From Leifsonia xyli subsp. xyli str. CTCB07 (GTDB lineage: Bacteria > Actinomycetota > Actinomycetes > Actinomycetales > Microbacteriaceae), in assembly GCF_000007665.1 (NCBI RefSeq), contig NC_006087.1:620001-684000 (forward strand): DNA of 64,000 nt, in the 5' to 3' direction. Below the pieces are notes generated by a model that did no database searches, was not told the origin of the DNA, and saw nothing but the letters and a program-made list of their open reading frames with translations. Both the position numbers and the translations under genes were made by a program. This document shows, one piece after another, positions 48,200 to 58,992 of the stretch (its first letter is position 1; the number at the start of each line of letters is the position of its first letter).

Positions 48200-49117
48200 T
48201 TGCACCACCTGCGCCCGCACCGGCGGTCCGCTCTGGCCAGCCGCGACAACCGCGCCGGCCTGACGATGGTCCTGCCGACCACGCTGATCATCCTGGCCAT
48301 CGTGATCGTCCCGGTGATCTGGAACCTCGTGCTCGCGTTCCAGGAGACCGACTTCAGCACGATCGCCGAGAACGGCCTGTTCAACCCGCTCACGCTGGAG
48401 AACTTCGCCGCGGTCTTCGCCGACCCGGGGTTCTGGAGTTCGCTGTGGACGACGATCGTCTACTCGGTGCTCTCCACGGTCGGCTCGATCGCGGTTGGCC
48501 TGGTCGCGGCGCTGGCGTTCCGCTCGCCCTTCCGCGGGCGCGGCCTGGCGAGGTCGCTGATGCTGCTGCCCTATGTCGCACCGGTGGTCGCCGTGACCTT
48601 CGTCTGGCAGATCATGCTGAACGCGCAGTTCGGCATCGTCAACACGATCGGCAAAGCATGGTTCGGCTGGGAGCACCCGATCGACTTCCTCGGCAAGGCG
48701 CCCTACGCGCTGATCACCGTGATCGTCTTCGAGATCTGGCGCTACTTCCCGTTCGCGTTCCTCTTCATCACCGCACGCATGGTCGACCTCCCCGGCGATG
48801 TGGAGGAAGCGGCCTTGGTGGACGGGGTGACGCCGTGGCAGAACTTCCGGCACATCGTCCTGCCGCAGTTGCTGCCGGTGATCTCGCTGCTGTCCGTGCT
48901 GCGGCTGATCATGACGTTCAACAAGTTCGACGACGTCTATCTGCTCACCGGTGGCGGCGCGGGAACCGAGGTCTCCGCCGTCCGCGTCTACGACCAGCTC
49001 GTCGGCAGCTTCGACATCGGCGGCGCGGCCGCGAACGCGTTCGTGCTCTCCGCCATCCTCGGCGTGTTCCTGTTCGTCTATGTGAAGTTCTTCGCCGGGA
49101 AGGGAGAGGACGAATGA
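48200..49117 (+). CDS. ABC sugar transporter permease (MalF/UgpA type)
   Basis: The product, about 300 residues, has six hydrophobic segments (VLPTTLIILAIVIVPVIWNL; SVLSTVGSIAVGLVAALAF) and the EAA loop EEAALVDGVTPWQNFRHIVL that contacts the ATPase. A TTG at 48200 fits the frame; an ATG at 48190 in the other frame is better placed after the binding-protein stop, so a one-base shift in the first ten codons is possible. The remainder is intact. No ATPase gene is present, which is usual for carbohydrate importers sharing MsiK. Confidence 0.85.
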   Translation: MHHLRPHRRSALASRDNRAGLTMVLPTTLIILAIVIVPVIWNLVLAFQETDFSTIAENGLFNPLTLENFAAVFADPGFWSSLWTTIVYSVLSTVGSIAVGLVAALAFRSPFRGRGLARSLMLLPYVAPVVAVTFVWQIMLNAQFGIVNTIGKAWFGWEHPIDFLGKAPYALITVIVFEIWRYFPFAFLFITARMVDLPGDVEEAALVDGVTPWQNFRHIVLPQLLPVISLLSVLRLIMTFNKFDDVYLLTGGGAGTEVSAVRVYDQLVGSFDIGGAAANAFVLSAILGVFLFVYVKFFAGKGEDE

Positions 49118-49977
49118 GCCGCATCCTCGTCCAGAGACGCACCTTTGGCACGCTGCGCTGGGTCGTGATCGCCGTGCTCGTCGTGGCGACCGTGTTCCCG
49201 TTCTACTACATGGCCGAGCTGAGTCTGGTGCCGATCGAGCAGGTGCTCCTGCACCCGGACCGGCTCTGGGTCCCGTTGCAGAATCTGACCCTGCGGACCT
49301 ACGCCGACGTCATGACGTCGCAGGACGACGGCGGTCAGGGCTTCGGCGGCTTCATGCTCAACTCCGCCCTCGTCGCCCTCGCCACCGTCGCCGTCATGCT
49401 GCTGGTGTCCATCCCGGGCTCCTACGCGGTGTCGCGGCTGAACTTCTTCGGACGCCGGCAGATCAGCGCCCTTTTCCTGGCCGTCTACCTGTTCCCCGTC
49501 ATCATCGCCATTCCGCTGTTCGTCGGGTTCTCCGCCCTCGGCATCCGCGAGTCGCTGTTCGGCCTGGTCATCGTGTACATCGCCCAGACCATCCCGATGT
49601 CCATCCACATGCTGCGCTCCTATCTGCGCTCCATCCCGGCGAGCGTGGAGGAGGAGGCGATGGTCGACGGCGACGGCCGAGGGCGGATACTGTGGCAGAT
49701 AACCGTCCCGCTGGCCATGCCCTCGATCGTCTCCACCGGCCTGTACGTGTTCATGATCGCGTGGAACGAGTTCCTGTTCGCGCTTCTGTTCCTCGCGGCC
49801 GATCGCGATCTGTGGACTGTCTCGCTCGGCCTCTCGCAGCTCTCCAACGGCATCGAGGTCTCCAAGACCGTGCTCATGGCCGGCTCGGTGCTGCTCACCA
49901 TCCCGATCATCGTGCTCTACGGCCTCGCCGAGCGCTCGCTCACCGAGGGCCTCACCAGCGGAGCGGACAAGGGGTGA
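49114..49977 (+). CDS. ABC sugar transporter permease (MalG type)
   Basis: The 287-residue inner-membrane protein has a transmembrane start (WVVIAVLVVATVFPFYYMAE) and the EAA loop EEEAMVDGDGRGRILWQITV. ATG 49114 overlaps the first permease stop. It completes the importer with the upstream permease. Intact. Confidence 0.93.
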   Translation: MSRILVQRRTFGTLRWVVIAVLVVATVFPFYYMAELSLVPIEQVLLHPDRLWVPLQNLTLRTYADVMTSQDDGGQGFGGFMLNSALVALATVAVMLLVSIPGSYAVSRLNFFGRRQISALFLAVYLFPVIIAIPLFVGFSALGIRESLFGLVIVYIAQTIPMSIHMLRSYLRSIPASVEEEAMVDGDGRGRILWQITVPLAMPSIVSTGLYVFMIAWNEFLFALLFLAADRDLWTVSLGLSQLSNGIEVSKTVLMAGSVLLTIPIIVLYGLAERSLTEGLTSGADKG

Positions 49978-50045
49978 GCCGGATCGAGCGGGGGCCTCGT
50001 ACGATGGACCGAGGCCGCTGGGCGCCTCCGGAGGAGAGGCGGCGG

Positions 50046-51191
50046 ATGAGTTCGGGACCGGGAGACGTGCTTCAGCTCATTCGCCGTTCGGAGGCGAGTA
50101 CCCGCGGCGAAGTGCAGCAGCTCACCGGCCTGTCGCGGATGACCGTCGCCCAGCGTATCGATGCGCTCATGGACGCGGGACTCATCGTGGAGCACGCCGG
50201 CGCGGGCGAGGCTACCGGTGGCCGCCGCCCCGACCGGCTCGCCTTCCACGTCGAGCGCTCGGTGCTGGCGGTGGCCGCCGTCGACACCGAGCGCTCCCGC
50301 ACCGCCCTCACCGACCTCAGCGGACGCGTGCTGGCGACCGACACCGTCGAGGTGGCCATCACTGACGGCCCGACGACCCTGCTCGACGCCCTGACTGCCT
50401 CGATGCGTGGGCTGATCGACCGGGCCGCCCACGGCCGAGACGTCGTCGGTTCCGGCGTCTCGGTCCCCGGCCCGGTGGACCCGCGCACCCGCCGTCCGTC
50501 CCAGCCGCCGATCATGCCCGGCTGGGACGGCTTCCCGATCGCCGAGCACCTCGCCCAGTCCCTCCCCGTGCCCACCTTCGTCGAGAACGACGCCGACGCA
50601 ATGGCGTTCGGGGAGCAGTCCACCAACTTCCCGGACGACCCGGCGGTCTGCCTCGTCAAGGTCTCCACCGGCATCGGCGCCGGTTTGGTCATCAATGGCT
50701 CGGTGTACCACGGCATCGACGGCGGCGCCGGCGACATCGGCCACATCAGGCTCGCCGACGAGGACGCCATCTGCCAGTGCGGCTCCCGCGGCTGCCTCGC
50801 CGCCGTCGCCAGCGGTCGCGCGGTCGCGATGCAGCTGACCGGCTCCGGCGTCCCCGCCGCCTCCGGACATGACATCGGCCGGCTCCTCCGCGACGGCAAC
50901 ATCGACGCCCTCCGCCTCACCCACCGGGCCGGAATGCGTATCGGCGAAGTCATGGCCACCGTCATCTCGATGATCAACCCGGGCACACTCATCGTCTCCG
51001 GCGACCTCGCCTCTGCCGCGCTCCTCGGCGGCCTCCGCGAAACCCTCTACCCGCACTCCCTCCCGCGCGCCACCCGCAACCTCGACATCCGCCTCGGCGA
51101 ACTCGGCGCCGACGCCGGACTGATCGGAATGGCCCGCATCGTCACCGACTCGCTCTACTCCGCCGACGCCATCAACCATCAGCTCGCGTGA
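50046..51191 (+). CDS. ROK-family transcriptional regulator
   Basis: The protein, 381 residues from ATG 50046 (after GGAGGAGAGG; longer starts at 49974 and 50004 exist), has an N-terminal HTH (GEVQQLTGLSRMTVAQRIDA) and a ROK sugar-kinase-like domain: TFVENDADAMAFGEQ, STGIGAGLVI, HIRLADEDAICQCGSRGCLA. The ROK zinc motif CxCGxxGCLE ends in Ala here instead of Glu. It probably represses the adjacent sugar importer. Intact. Confidence 0.9.
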   Translation: MSSGPGDVLQLIRRSEASTRGEVQQLTGLSRMTVAQRIDALMDAGLIVEHAGAGEATGGRRPDRLAFHVERSVLAVAAVDTERSRTALTDLSGRVLATDTVEVAITDGPTTLLDALTASMRGLIDRAAHGRDVVGSGVSVPGPVDPRTRRPSQPPIMPGWDGFPIAEHLAQSLPVPTFVENDADAMAFGEQSTNFPDDPAVCLVKVSTGIGAGLVINGSVYHGIDGGAGDIGHIRLADEDAICQCGSRGCLAAVASGRAVAMQLTGSGVPAASGHDIGRLLRDGNIDALRLTHRAGMRIGEVMATVISMINPGTLIVSGDLASAALLGGLRETLYPHSLPRATRNLDIRLGELGADAGLIGMARIVTDSLYSADAINHQLA

Positions 51192-51197
51192 CGCCCG

Positions 51198-51540
51198 TGA
51201 GAGCGCTTCGCCACAGGGCGGAGCCCATCGACGCACTCCTAACCACGCTCGCCAGCCAACTCGACCGGCTCACCGCGTCCGCATCAACCGAAGCGAACAC
51301 GCTGACGGCAAGCGGGGATCGTTCGCGAAGTTCCAGGACCTCTCCACCTGGTGGTTAGGCGGCACCGGACTGCTTGCTGCAGTGCTTATCGTCGCAGGCA
51401 GGGCCGCCTGGGCTTTGCGCCGGTGCCGCCTCCGCAACCCAGCGGGCGGCACAGAAGCCAGCGATAGCCATCGCCGAGCGAAACACGAGGTGGCCACACC
51501 CGAAAGGACCACGCGGGCGATAACCCACAACTACTATCTT
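51198..51540 (+). pseudogene. Decayed small membrane protein
   Basis: A frame from GTG 51198 (EPIDALLTTLASQLDRLTAS) breaks near 51300-51312 and a neighbouring frame carries FAKFQDLSTWWLGGTG and a hydrophobic helix LLAAVLIVAGRAAWALRRCR. Together they look like one short single-pass membrane protein with a frameshift. No family is recognised. Confidence 0.35.
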
Positions 51541-51610
51541 ACTGGACGCTATCCGGGCCTGCTCAACGTATGGGTTTTCGTGGGGAACTGCTCCCCATCC
51601 TCGTTCCCAC

Positions 51611-51847
<237 letters not shown>

Positions 51848-51913
51848 CTACGGGCGGGCCGTGTTCTGTCCGCCTCGCTCTCCCCGTGCCACCTGTTTGG
51901 TCGCGTTCGTGGA

Positions 51914-52594
51914 TCAGGCGAGATGTCGGACGAGCGTTTCTGCGAGCTCGCGGACGAGTTCTCTCGTGTAGCAAGCCGGATTGTAGCCGATGCGGAGCAC
52001 ACTGCGCGAAGAACCCTGTCTCAACTCGACGGCGAGCGGCGTCTTGGGCAGGAGCGGTTCCAGATTCGTGGGTGGGAGAGGGCCTCGCCCAGCGAAGTCA
52101 GCTCTGCCATAGCGCACAACGGTGCCTCGTGAGAGAGGATGACGACGTTCGAGTAGTGGGCGTGGTCGGCGAGCACCGCGGATACTCGCGCGATCATCTC
52201 GACTTCCGACTCTCAGGAGGCGGCTGCCTGCTGACCGCCCGAGGCGACGTAAGCCCGGGAGGCCGCCTCCACATCCTCGGTCGTGATCGTGTCGGAAGCG
52301 TCCTTGACCGGGAGCCAGTCGTGCAGCCGGATGTCCACCAGCAACGGGGCATTCGCGCCAGCCGCGAGCCGCGAGGCCGTCTGCAACCTCCGAGTGTACG
52401 GAGAGGAGACGAAGAGATCGATTCCGCGGCCGGCGAAGTCGCTCCCCAGCCGGTCCGCCTGCGCACGTCGGCGTGCGCTGAGTGCGCGAAGTCTCGTTTG
52501 AATCCGGCATGCGCCGGATCGACTCGCTCAAGAGACTCGTAGTCGGCGTTCGCGTGTCGCGTGTCGCGTGTCGCGTGAGAAAATATGTAATCAT
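51914..52594 (-). pseudogene. Histidine phosphatase (phosphoglycerate mutase-like), multiply frameshifted
   Basis: ATG 52594 reads MITYFLTRHA, the RHG-type catalytic start. A 7-bp unit then repeats and throws the frame; NADYESLERVDPAHAGFKRD resumes in another frame. A second slip gives GIDLFVSSPYTRRLQTASRL (the usual SPxxRxxQTA motif), a TGA follows QQAAAS, then VVILSHEAPLCAMAE (second catalytic His), and a last shift before ELVRELAETLVRHLA and the stop at 51914. It is clearly non-functional. It is divergent from the second metG copy. Confidence 0.8.
52554..52574. repeat. Three tandem copies of GTGTCGC
   Basis: GTGTCGC is repeated three times exactly at 52554-52574, inside the catalytic RHA codons of the minus-strand phosphatase. 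One copy would keep the phosphatase in frame; two extra units (14 bp) shift it. A fourth partial unit follows. Confidence 0.85.
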
Positions 52595-52652
52595 AGATTT
52601 CGACTCCTTCGTCATCTTCACATCTGTTGTTTGGATTCCGTTATTCTTCGGA

Positions 52653-54366
52653 ATGCGTCCAGCTTTTACATTACAACACCGATCTTCTACGTGAACGACG
52701 TCCCGCACATCGGCCACGCGTACACGGAGGTCGCCGCCGACGTGCTCGTGCGCTGGCACCGCCAGGCCGGGGAGGATGTCTGGCTCCTCGCTGGCACGGA
52801 CGAGCACGGGCAGAAGATCCTCCGTACCGCCGCCGCTCAGAGGCTCAGCCCCGCCGAGTGGACCGATCGGCTCGTCCACGACTCGTGGCGGCCGCTGCTG
52901 GAGGCTCTGCGCATCTCCGCCGACGACTTCATCCGCACGACCGAGGACAGGCATAAGGTGGTGGTGATCGCCTTCCTGACGCTACTACGCGAGAAGGGGC
53001 TCGTCTACGAGGGAACCTATGAGGGGTTCTACTGCGTCGGCTGCGAGGAGTACAAGCAGGAGAGTGACATCATTGCCGGCACGGGGGCGTTCGCGGGACA
53101 GGTTCTGTGCCCGGTGCATGCGCGGTCGGTCGACGTGGTGAACGAGAAGAACTACTTCTTCAAGATGAGCGCGTTCCAGGATCGGCTGCTGGAGATGCTC
53201 GCGGATGAGGAGTTCCTGCGGCCAGCGGCGGTGCGGAACGAGATCCTCGCCTTCGTCGGCTCCGGGCTCAAGGACATTTCGATCACCCGGTCCAGCTTCG
53301 ACTGGGGCGTCGAAGTCCCCTGGGAGCCGGGCCACGTCGTGTATGTCTGGTTCGACGCTCTGCTGAACTATATCTCGGGGATCGGATGGGGCTCGGATGT
53401 TGAGGAGTTCGACCGGAGGTGGCCGGACGTTCACATCATCGGCAAGGACATCGCCCGGCTGCACGCGGTGCTCTGGCCCGCGATGCTCATGGCGGCGGAC
53501 CTTCCGGTGCCGAAGCGGATCGTCGCGCACGGCTGGCTGCTCGTGAACGGCGAGAAAATGTCGAAGTCGAACGCGACGGGGATCGGGCCCGAACAGATCG
53601 TCAAGGCCTTCGGTATCGACGCCTTCCGCTACTACTTCGTACGGTCGATTGTGTTCGGCCAGGACGGCTCGTTCAGCTGGGACGACATCCACCGCCGGTA
53701 CAACGCGGATCTGGCGAACGGACTCGGCAACCTCGTGTCGCGCACGATCGCAATGATCACGAAGTACCGCGCTGGCATCGTGCCGGAGGCCGCTGCTCCG
53801 ACAGCGGCGGAGGACGAGGTTCGGCACACGATCACGCAGGCGCGGGCGAACGCGTCTGCCGCGATCGACCGCTTCGCCCTCTCCGAGGCCCTCGGCCAGG
53901 TCTGGACGATCGTCGAACGCCTGAACAGCTATATCACGGAGCAGACGCCGTGGAGTCTCGCGCGGGACGAAGCGCAGGCGCACCGGCTCGACACCGTCTT
54001 GAACACGGTGGCCGAGGGTCTTCGCGAACTGGCCGTGCTGCTGCGTCCGTTCCTCCCCGACACCGCCCAGGCGATCTGGGCGGGACTCGGGGCGGAGGCG
54101 GTCTGCGGCGACCTACGACGGTCAGACGGCGGAGAGGGGCGCGGCCGGCGGCAGCCTCCTGAGGGGTGTCGCCATCGCCGACGTGCCGCCGCTCTTCCCC
54201 CGCATCGAGCGGGAGGCGGTGACCGCCATCGCGGAGGGACGGACGCCCGGCTCAGCCTCACCGCTGAAGAGATGATCGAGGTCGCCCGCACGACCGCCGC
54301 CCGCTCGGCGCGACGTTGGACGAACTCCTCCACCCTGTCGCAGCAAAGAAGGAGAGCGAGGACTGA
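52653..54366 (+). pseudogene. metG: Second methionyl-tRNA synthetase, frameshifted at both ends
   Basis: The frame reads [49 protein letters not shown] and LVNGEKMSKSNATG, so HIGH and KMSKS motifs are intact. The natural ATG at 52653 is two bases out of frame with it; in-frame TTG or GTG starts exist upstream. After DTAQAIWAGLG, near 54095, the frame slips: VPPLFPRIEREAVTAIAEG, then LTAEEMIEVARTTAA and finally LDELLHPVAAKKESED ending at 54366, each in a different frame. The catalytic core survives; the C-terminus is destroyed. A paralogue, not the usual metG. Confidence 0.8.
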
Positions 54367-54369
54367 TGC

Positions 54370-55495
54370 TCAAAAAGATGCCCTACTAGCGCAAGACTAG
54401 CTATACCTTCGCCGTGGATTCTCGCCGCTTTCGCTCGTTGCGGCAGGTGTTCCCTGTGGCAACTTCCGGTCTGGTGCGCCTTCTGTCTATGCCTGAGGGG
54501 TGCTTTAATGCGCGTTCCTGCTCTGGCTGGCGGGGACGCTTCCTTTTTCTACGGGATCCAACAGGAACCGAGCGCCCGGGGTCCCGAGCGGCGGGGTCTG
54601 ACGTTGTATTTTGTTCGAATCGCTAGGAGTGCGACACCCCGCGATCACCGTTTCAAGAGGGTGATTATTTCGACGGTTGCAACCCGCCGCACCCCCTCCG
54701 TTACATAGATCTTTTCGCTAGCGCGAAGCAAAATTCTAACGTGGTCCGGGAACAAGAACCCAACTAAATATCTGGCAGGATCCGCTGCAGCAGGATGCTA
54801 TGAAGCTCAACATCCTGCGGGACTGCATTCGTGCCTGTGTCCACGAACGTAGCGGTTGCTGCGTAAACAGCAGCGGTCGGCGGCCCACTCGCCCTGCCGC
54901 CTTGCTCCGCGTCGATCCAAGTAACTAGTCCGATTGCAAGCGGGCGTTCGATGCTTCCGATCACCAAGAAATCCCTGTCATGGTTCGGTTGATTAGCTCA
55001 AATTGAGACATTCCGTCCGCGTAATAGGCCGGGCTAACGCCATCCAGGCTCTGACGAAAGAGGAGGCTACCGCAGCCGGGACGGGCGTCAATGCCTGACT
55101 CGCAAGCGGAGGAAAAGAAATACAATAAGGGCAGCATCAGTCACGAGCCCAATCCACCGTGAACGAAAAACACGCGCCGACTTCCGGCTAACTCCATGAG
55201 CATTGCATAAGCAACGCTCATGATGGCAGGAAGACCAGAACATCCAAAATCTAAGAAGTCTTGCAATCAATGCATAACATGATCGACATCTACACTCGCG
55301 CCAGCAGACCAGACCCGCCGCCTCATGAATCAGGCTTTCTTCATCAAAGTCCTCATTGGCGAAACCGACTCCGTTGCGGCCAAACCCTTCGGGCTCTACT
55401 TCGACAAGAACACTCAGCAGGCCGTGATCGAAAGCTCAACCGGCAAACCACCGACCCCTTCACTCGGCCGCGGGTTCGAACATCGAACATTGAGG
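54370..55495. other. Lower-GC stretch with no convincing gene
   Basis: About 1.1 kb between the metG paralogue and tRNA-Arg is lower in GC than its surroundings. A 67-codon minus-strand frame (54764-54967, FVDTGTNAVPQDVELHS) and a 60-codon plus frame (55325-55507, LIGETDSVAAKPFGLYFD) look protein-like but have no family match. At 54366 a short start MLKKMPY is followed by TAG and then RKTSYTFAVDSRRF in frame, possibly another broken gene. Horizontally acquired, decayed DNA next to a tRNA is the likeliest reading. Confidence 0.4.
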
Positions 55496-55568
55496 TGCCC
55501 CCAGTAGGATTTGAACCTACGGCCTTCTGCTCCGGAGGCAGACGCTCTATCCCCTGAGCTATGGGGGC
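55496..55568 (-). tRNA. tRNA-Arg (anticodon CCG)
   Basis: The minus strand folds as a 73-base tRNA: acceptor GCCCCCA with TGGGGGC, D-loop AGCTCAGGGGATAGAGC, anticodon arm TCTGC-CTCCGGA-GCAGA with anticodon CCG, and T-arm GTAGG-TTCAAAT-CCTAC. The discriminator is A and CCA is not encoded. It reads CGG arginine codons. It borders the lower-GC stretch and could be an integration site. Confidence 0.96.
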
Positions 55569-55630
55569 CAGGAGTTCCCGTCCAGGCTAGCATCCTTTCG
55601 GATGCCGCCTGGTCACGCCCTCGCGAAGAA

Positions 55631-56230
55631 CTAGCTGGCGGGAATGTTCGCCAGCACATTCGCCATGAGCTGCGCTGCGTCGCCCGGCTCGAAGAAGGCG
55701 GCGGACTCGGCGACGATCCACTCGGTGCCGCGGAAGATCTGCACCTGCCCGCTTGTTCCGGCTTTGAAATAGCCCTCGATGGGCGGGGCTCCGTAGGTCG
55801 GGACCGGCTGGGCGTCGGTGATGGCGGCGTTCTTGAGGCCTTCGAGCTGGTTGGCGGGCGGGCGGGCCACGGCGATCTCGATGAGCTGGTCGCTGGTCTG
55901 GTTCTGCCAGGCGCAGGCGGTGCCCTTCCACTCGGCGATCCGCTTCTCCAGGCTGCCGGTCTTGGGGGAGTAGTCTGGCGCGCTGCCAACGTTCGGGTTG
56001 AAGGCGTACAGCTGCTGGGCAGTGACAAGTGCGTCGCAGGCGATGGCCAGTGGCGTCGGCGGGTCGGTCGGTGCCGCTGCCGGCGTCGCCGGGGCGGCCG
56101 GGGCCGTCTTGGCGTTCGCGGTCTTCCCCGGCGTGCTCGTCGGGGCCGGTGTCGGAGCGCAGCCCGCGAGGGCGGCTGCCGATGCCAGGGCGATGGTGGC
56201 GGCGATGATCCGGGCGGGATGCTTTTTCAT
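55631..56230 (-). CDS. Lipoprotein with a Ser/Thr/Pro-rich linker
   Basis: The 199-residue protein starts with a lipoprotein signal ([14 protein letters not shown], lipobox ALAGC), a long Ala/Pro/Thr linker and a soluble domain ([40 protein letters not shown]). It is anchored outside the membrane. The two Cys around CDALV and CAWQN could form a disulfide. Function unknown. ATG 56230; no lesion. Confidence 0.75.
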
Positions 56231-56317
56231 GCGGCGTGCGTCTTCCGTGCTGCGATGCGGTCTCCGCGACTCTATCAAGGCGGGATGCCGTGTGGCTGGC
56301 CGGTAGAATCGGTCTCT

Positions 56318-58006
56318 ATGACTCCCGCTGACCTTTCCGCCGCTCTGTTCGCCATCGTCACGACGGCGATGGACCGGCGCCGGGCGACGGGGGCGGACAT
56401 CGCTGGCCTGGAGCTGACCGTCGAGGACGTTCCGCTGGAGCGCCCGAAGAACCGCGGGCACGGCGACTGGTCCTCCAATGTCGCGATGCGGCTGGCGAAG
56501 AAGGCCGGCGCCAACCCTCGCGAGCTCGCGGCAGAGATCGCGGAGGCCGCTGCCGGAATCGACGGTGTGGCCTCCGCCGAGGTCGCCGGCCCGGGTTTCA
56601 TCAACTTCCGGCTGGAGGCTGCTGCGGCCGGCCAGCTCGCCCGCACGATCCTGGAGGCCGGGGCAGCTTATGGCACCGGGGACCTGTACGACGGTCTGCT
56701 CGTGAACCTCGAGTTCGTCTCCGCCAATCCCACCGGGCCCATCCATCTCGGTGGCGCGCGCTGGGCGGCGGTCGGCGACAGTCTGGCGCGCATCCTGCAG
56801 GCAGAGGGCGCGGATGTGACCCGCGAGTACTACTTCAACGACCACGGCTCCCAGATCGATCGTTTCGCCCGCAGCCTGCTCGCCGCCCATCGGGGCGAGG
56901 CGACGCCGGAGGACGGCTACGGGGGTGGCTACATCGGCGAGATCGCCGCAAAGGTCGCTGCGGGCTACGACGGCGACCTCGCCGCGCTCTCCCGGGACGA
57001 CCAGCAGGAGGTGTTCCGCTCGGCGGGCACAGCGCTGATGTTCCAGGAGATCAAAGACCGCCTGCATTCCTTCGGCGTCGACTTCGATGTCTACTTCCAC
57101 GAGGACTCGCTGCACGCCTCGGGGGCCGTCGAGCGGGCCATCCGCCGCCTGGACGAGCTCGGCCACATCTTCGAAGAGGACGGTGCGGTGTGGCTGCGCA
57201 CGACAGCCTTCGGCGACGACCGCGACCGGGTGATCGTCCGCTCGAACGGCGAGCCCGCTTACATCTCGGGTGATCTCGGCTACTACCTGGACAAGCGCGA
57301 GCGCGGCTTCGAGCAGAACATCATCATGCTCGGTGCCGACCACCACGGCTACATCGGCCGGCTGATGGCGATGGTGGAGGCTTTCGGCGACATCCCGAAC
57401 GTCAACCTGCAGATCCTCATCGGCCAGATGGTGAACCTCGTCCGGGACGGCGAGCCGGTCAAGATGTCCAAGCGCGCCGGCACGATCGTCACGCTGGACG
57501 ACCTGGTGGACGCAGTCGGGGTGGACGCCGCCCGCTATGCGCTCGTCCGTTCGTCCACCGATTCGCAGCTCGACGTCGACCTCGACCTGCTCGCCAAGCG
57601 CAGCAACGAGAACCCCGTCTACTACGTGCAGTACGCGCACGCCCGCACTCGCTCGGTGGCCGCCAACGCGGAGCGCGCCGGTGTGGACCGCAGCGCGTTC
57701 AAGCCGGAGCTGCTCACGCACGAGACCGAGAGCGCACTGCTCGGCGGGTTGCAGGAGTTCCCGCGGGTGGTCGCCCAGGCGGCCGAGCTGAGCGAGCCGC
57801 ACCGCGTCGCCCGCTCCATCGAGGAGCTGGCCGGGCTGTACCACGCCTGGTACGCGGTCCGCGACGGCTCGACCCGCGTGATCCCGCTCGGCGAGGAGCC
57901 GGTGACGGACGCGCACCGCACCCGCCTGTGGCTGAACGACGCGACCGGCCAGGTTCTCCGCAACGGCCTGAGGCTGGTGGGGGTGTCCGCTCCGGAGCGG
58001 ATGTGA
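56318..58006 (+). CDS. argS: Arginyl-tRNA synthetase
   Basis: The 562-residue class Ia synthetase charges tRNA-Arg. The HIGH-type motif is [10 protein letters not shown] near residue 142 and the KMSKS-type loop KMSKRAGT near 381. FVSANPTGP and the C-terminal anticodon-binding ALGV-type helices are present. ATG 56318 is the start, and the DUF2993 gene follows five bases after the stop. Intact. Confidence 0.97.
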
Positions 58007-58010
58007 TCCG

Positions 58011-58825
58011 ATGACCGATCAGCCGACGGAACAGCTGCTGCCGGGGGGCAGCGGGGGAGGCTCCGTCCCGGGCGAGGCTCCGCTGGCCACGCCTCTTCGT
58101 GTGGACGCTCGTCCCGCTCGCGGCCCTGGCGATTCTGCTTGTCGCGACCGATGCCATCGCGCGCTCGGTCCTGGAGCAGCGGGTCGCCGCCGAGATCGAG
58201 AAAAGCCTGCCCGAGACCGTGAAAGCCGATGTGGATGTCCGCATCGGCGGACTCTCCGTGCTCCAGCAGCTTCTCGCCGGCCAGTTCGAGAGCGTCGACC
58301 TCCTCGCCCCGCGTGCGACGGTCGCAGGCGCTCCGCTGAGCTTCCGCGTCCACGCGACCGGCGTCCCCACCGATCTCGGCGTGCCGATCGCCTCCGCCAC
58401 CGGCACGCTGAGCGTCTCGCAGGACTCGCTGAACAAGCTGGTCACCGTTCCGGGAGTCACCGGAGACCTGACCCTGCAGCAGGGCGCTGTCGGCTACGAC
58501 GGCCGCCTCGATCTCCTCGGCCTCCCCGTCGGCTACACGGTGAGCGCGAAGCCGGAGGCGGCGGGCAAGGAAGTGCTGTTGCACCCGGAGAAAGACCAGC
58601 ATCTCGATGGCGACGGGCGATGTGAACGTCACACGGCTGCTCCAGTCGCTGACCGAGAGCGGGCCTTTCCCGGTGTGCGCGGCGCAGTACCTGCCGGATG
58701 GCGTTCTGGTGCGCGACATCACGGTGACGCCGGGCCGTGCGACGGTGGTGCTGAGCGCCTCGCGCTTCGTGATGGGCGAGGAGTTCCTTCGCAGTAAGGG
58801 ACACTGCCCCGAGAACATGCCTTGA
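58011..58825 (+). pseudogene. DUF2993 (LmeA-type) membrane-anchored protein, two frameshifts
   Basis: ATG 58011 starts a Gly/Pro-rich cytoplasmic tail; near 58100 the frame slips and a transmembrane helix (LVPLAALAILLVATDAIARS) leads into a DUF2993 domain (SVLQQLLAGQFESVDLLAPR; LGVPIASATGTLSVSQDSLN). Near 58590 it slips again to VNVTRLLQSLTESGPFPVCA, ending at 58825. Relatives such as LmeA act in envelope phospholipid or lipomannan handling. Position behind argS is common in Microbacteriaceae. Lysine-pathway genes often found next are absent. Confidence 0.8.
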
Positions 58826-58992
58826 CAAGACACGATTGATCGGCTGGAGCGCGTCGGCCAGGAAACCGTACATGGCGAAGCGGTGCCGGCGTCCTCAATT
58901 TCCAAGGCGAAGCGAGGCAGGTAACGGCGGAAAGGCACCAGTGGGACGTGGCCAATCTGCCTGCGTTGGCATGATCAATAGTGAGACGGGCC

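Noticed and set aside
55470..55500. GGGTTCGAAC near tRNA-Arg as a partial tRNA duplication (att site)
   Set aside because: It does not match the T-arm of this tRNA (GTAGGTTCAAAT), so it is not a direct repeat of its 3' end.
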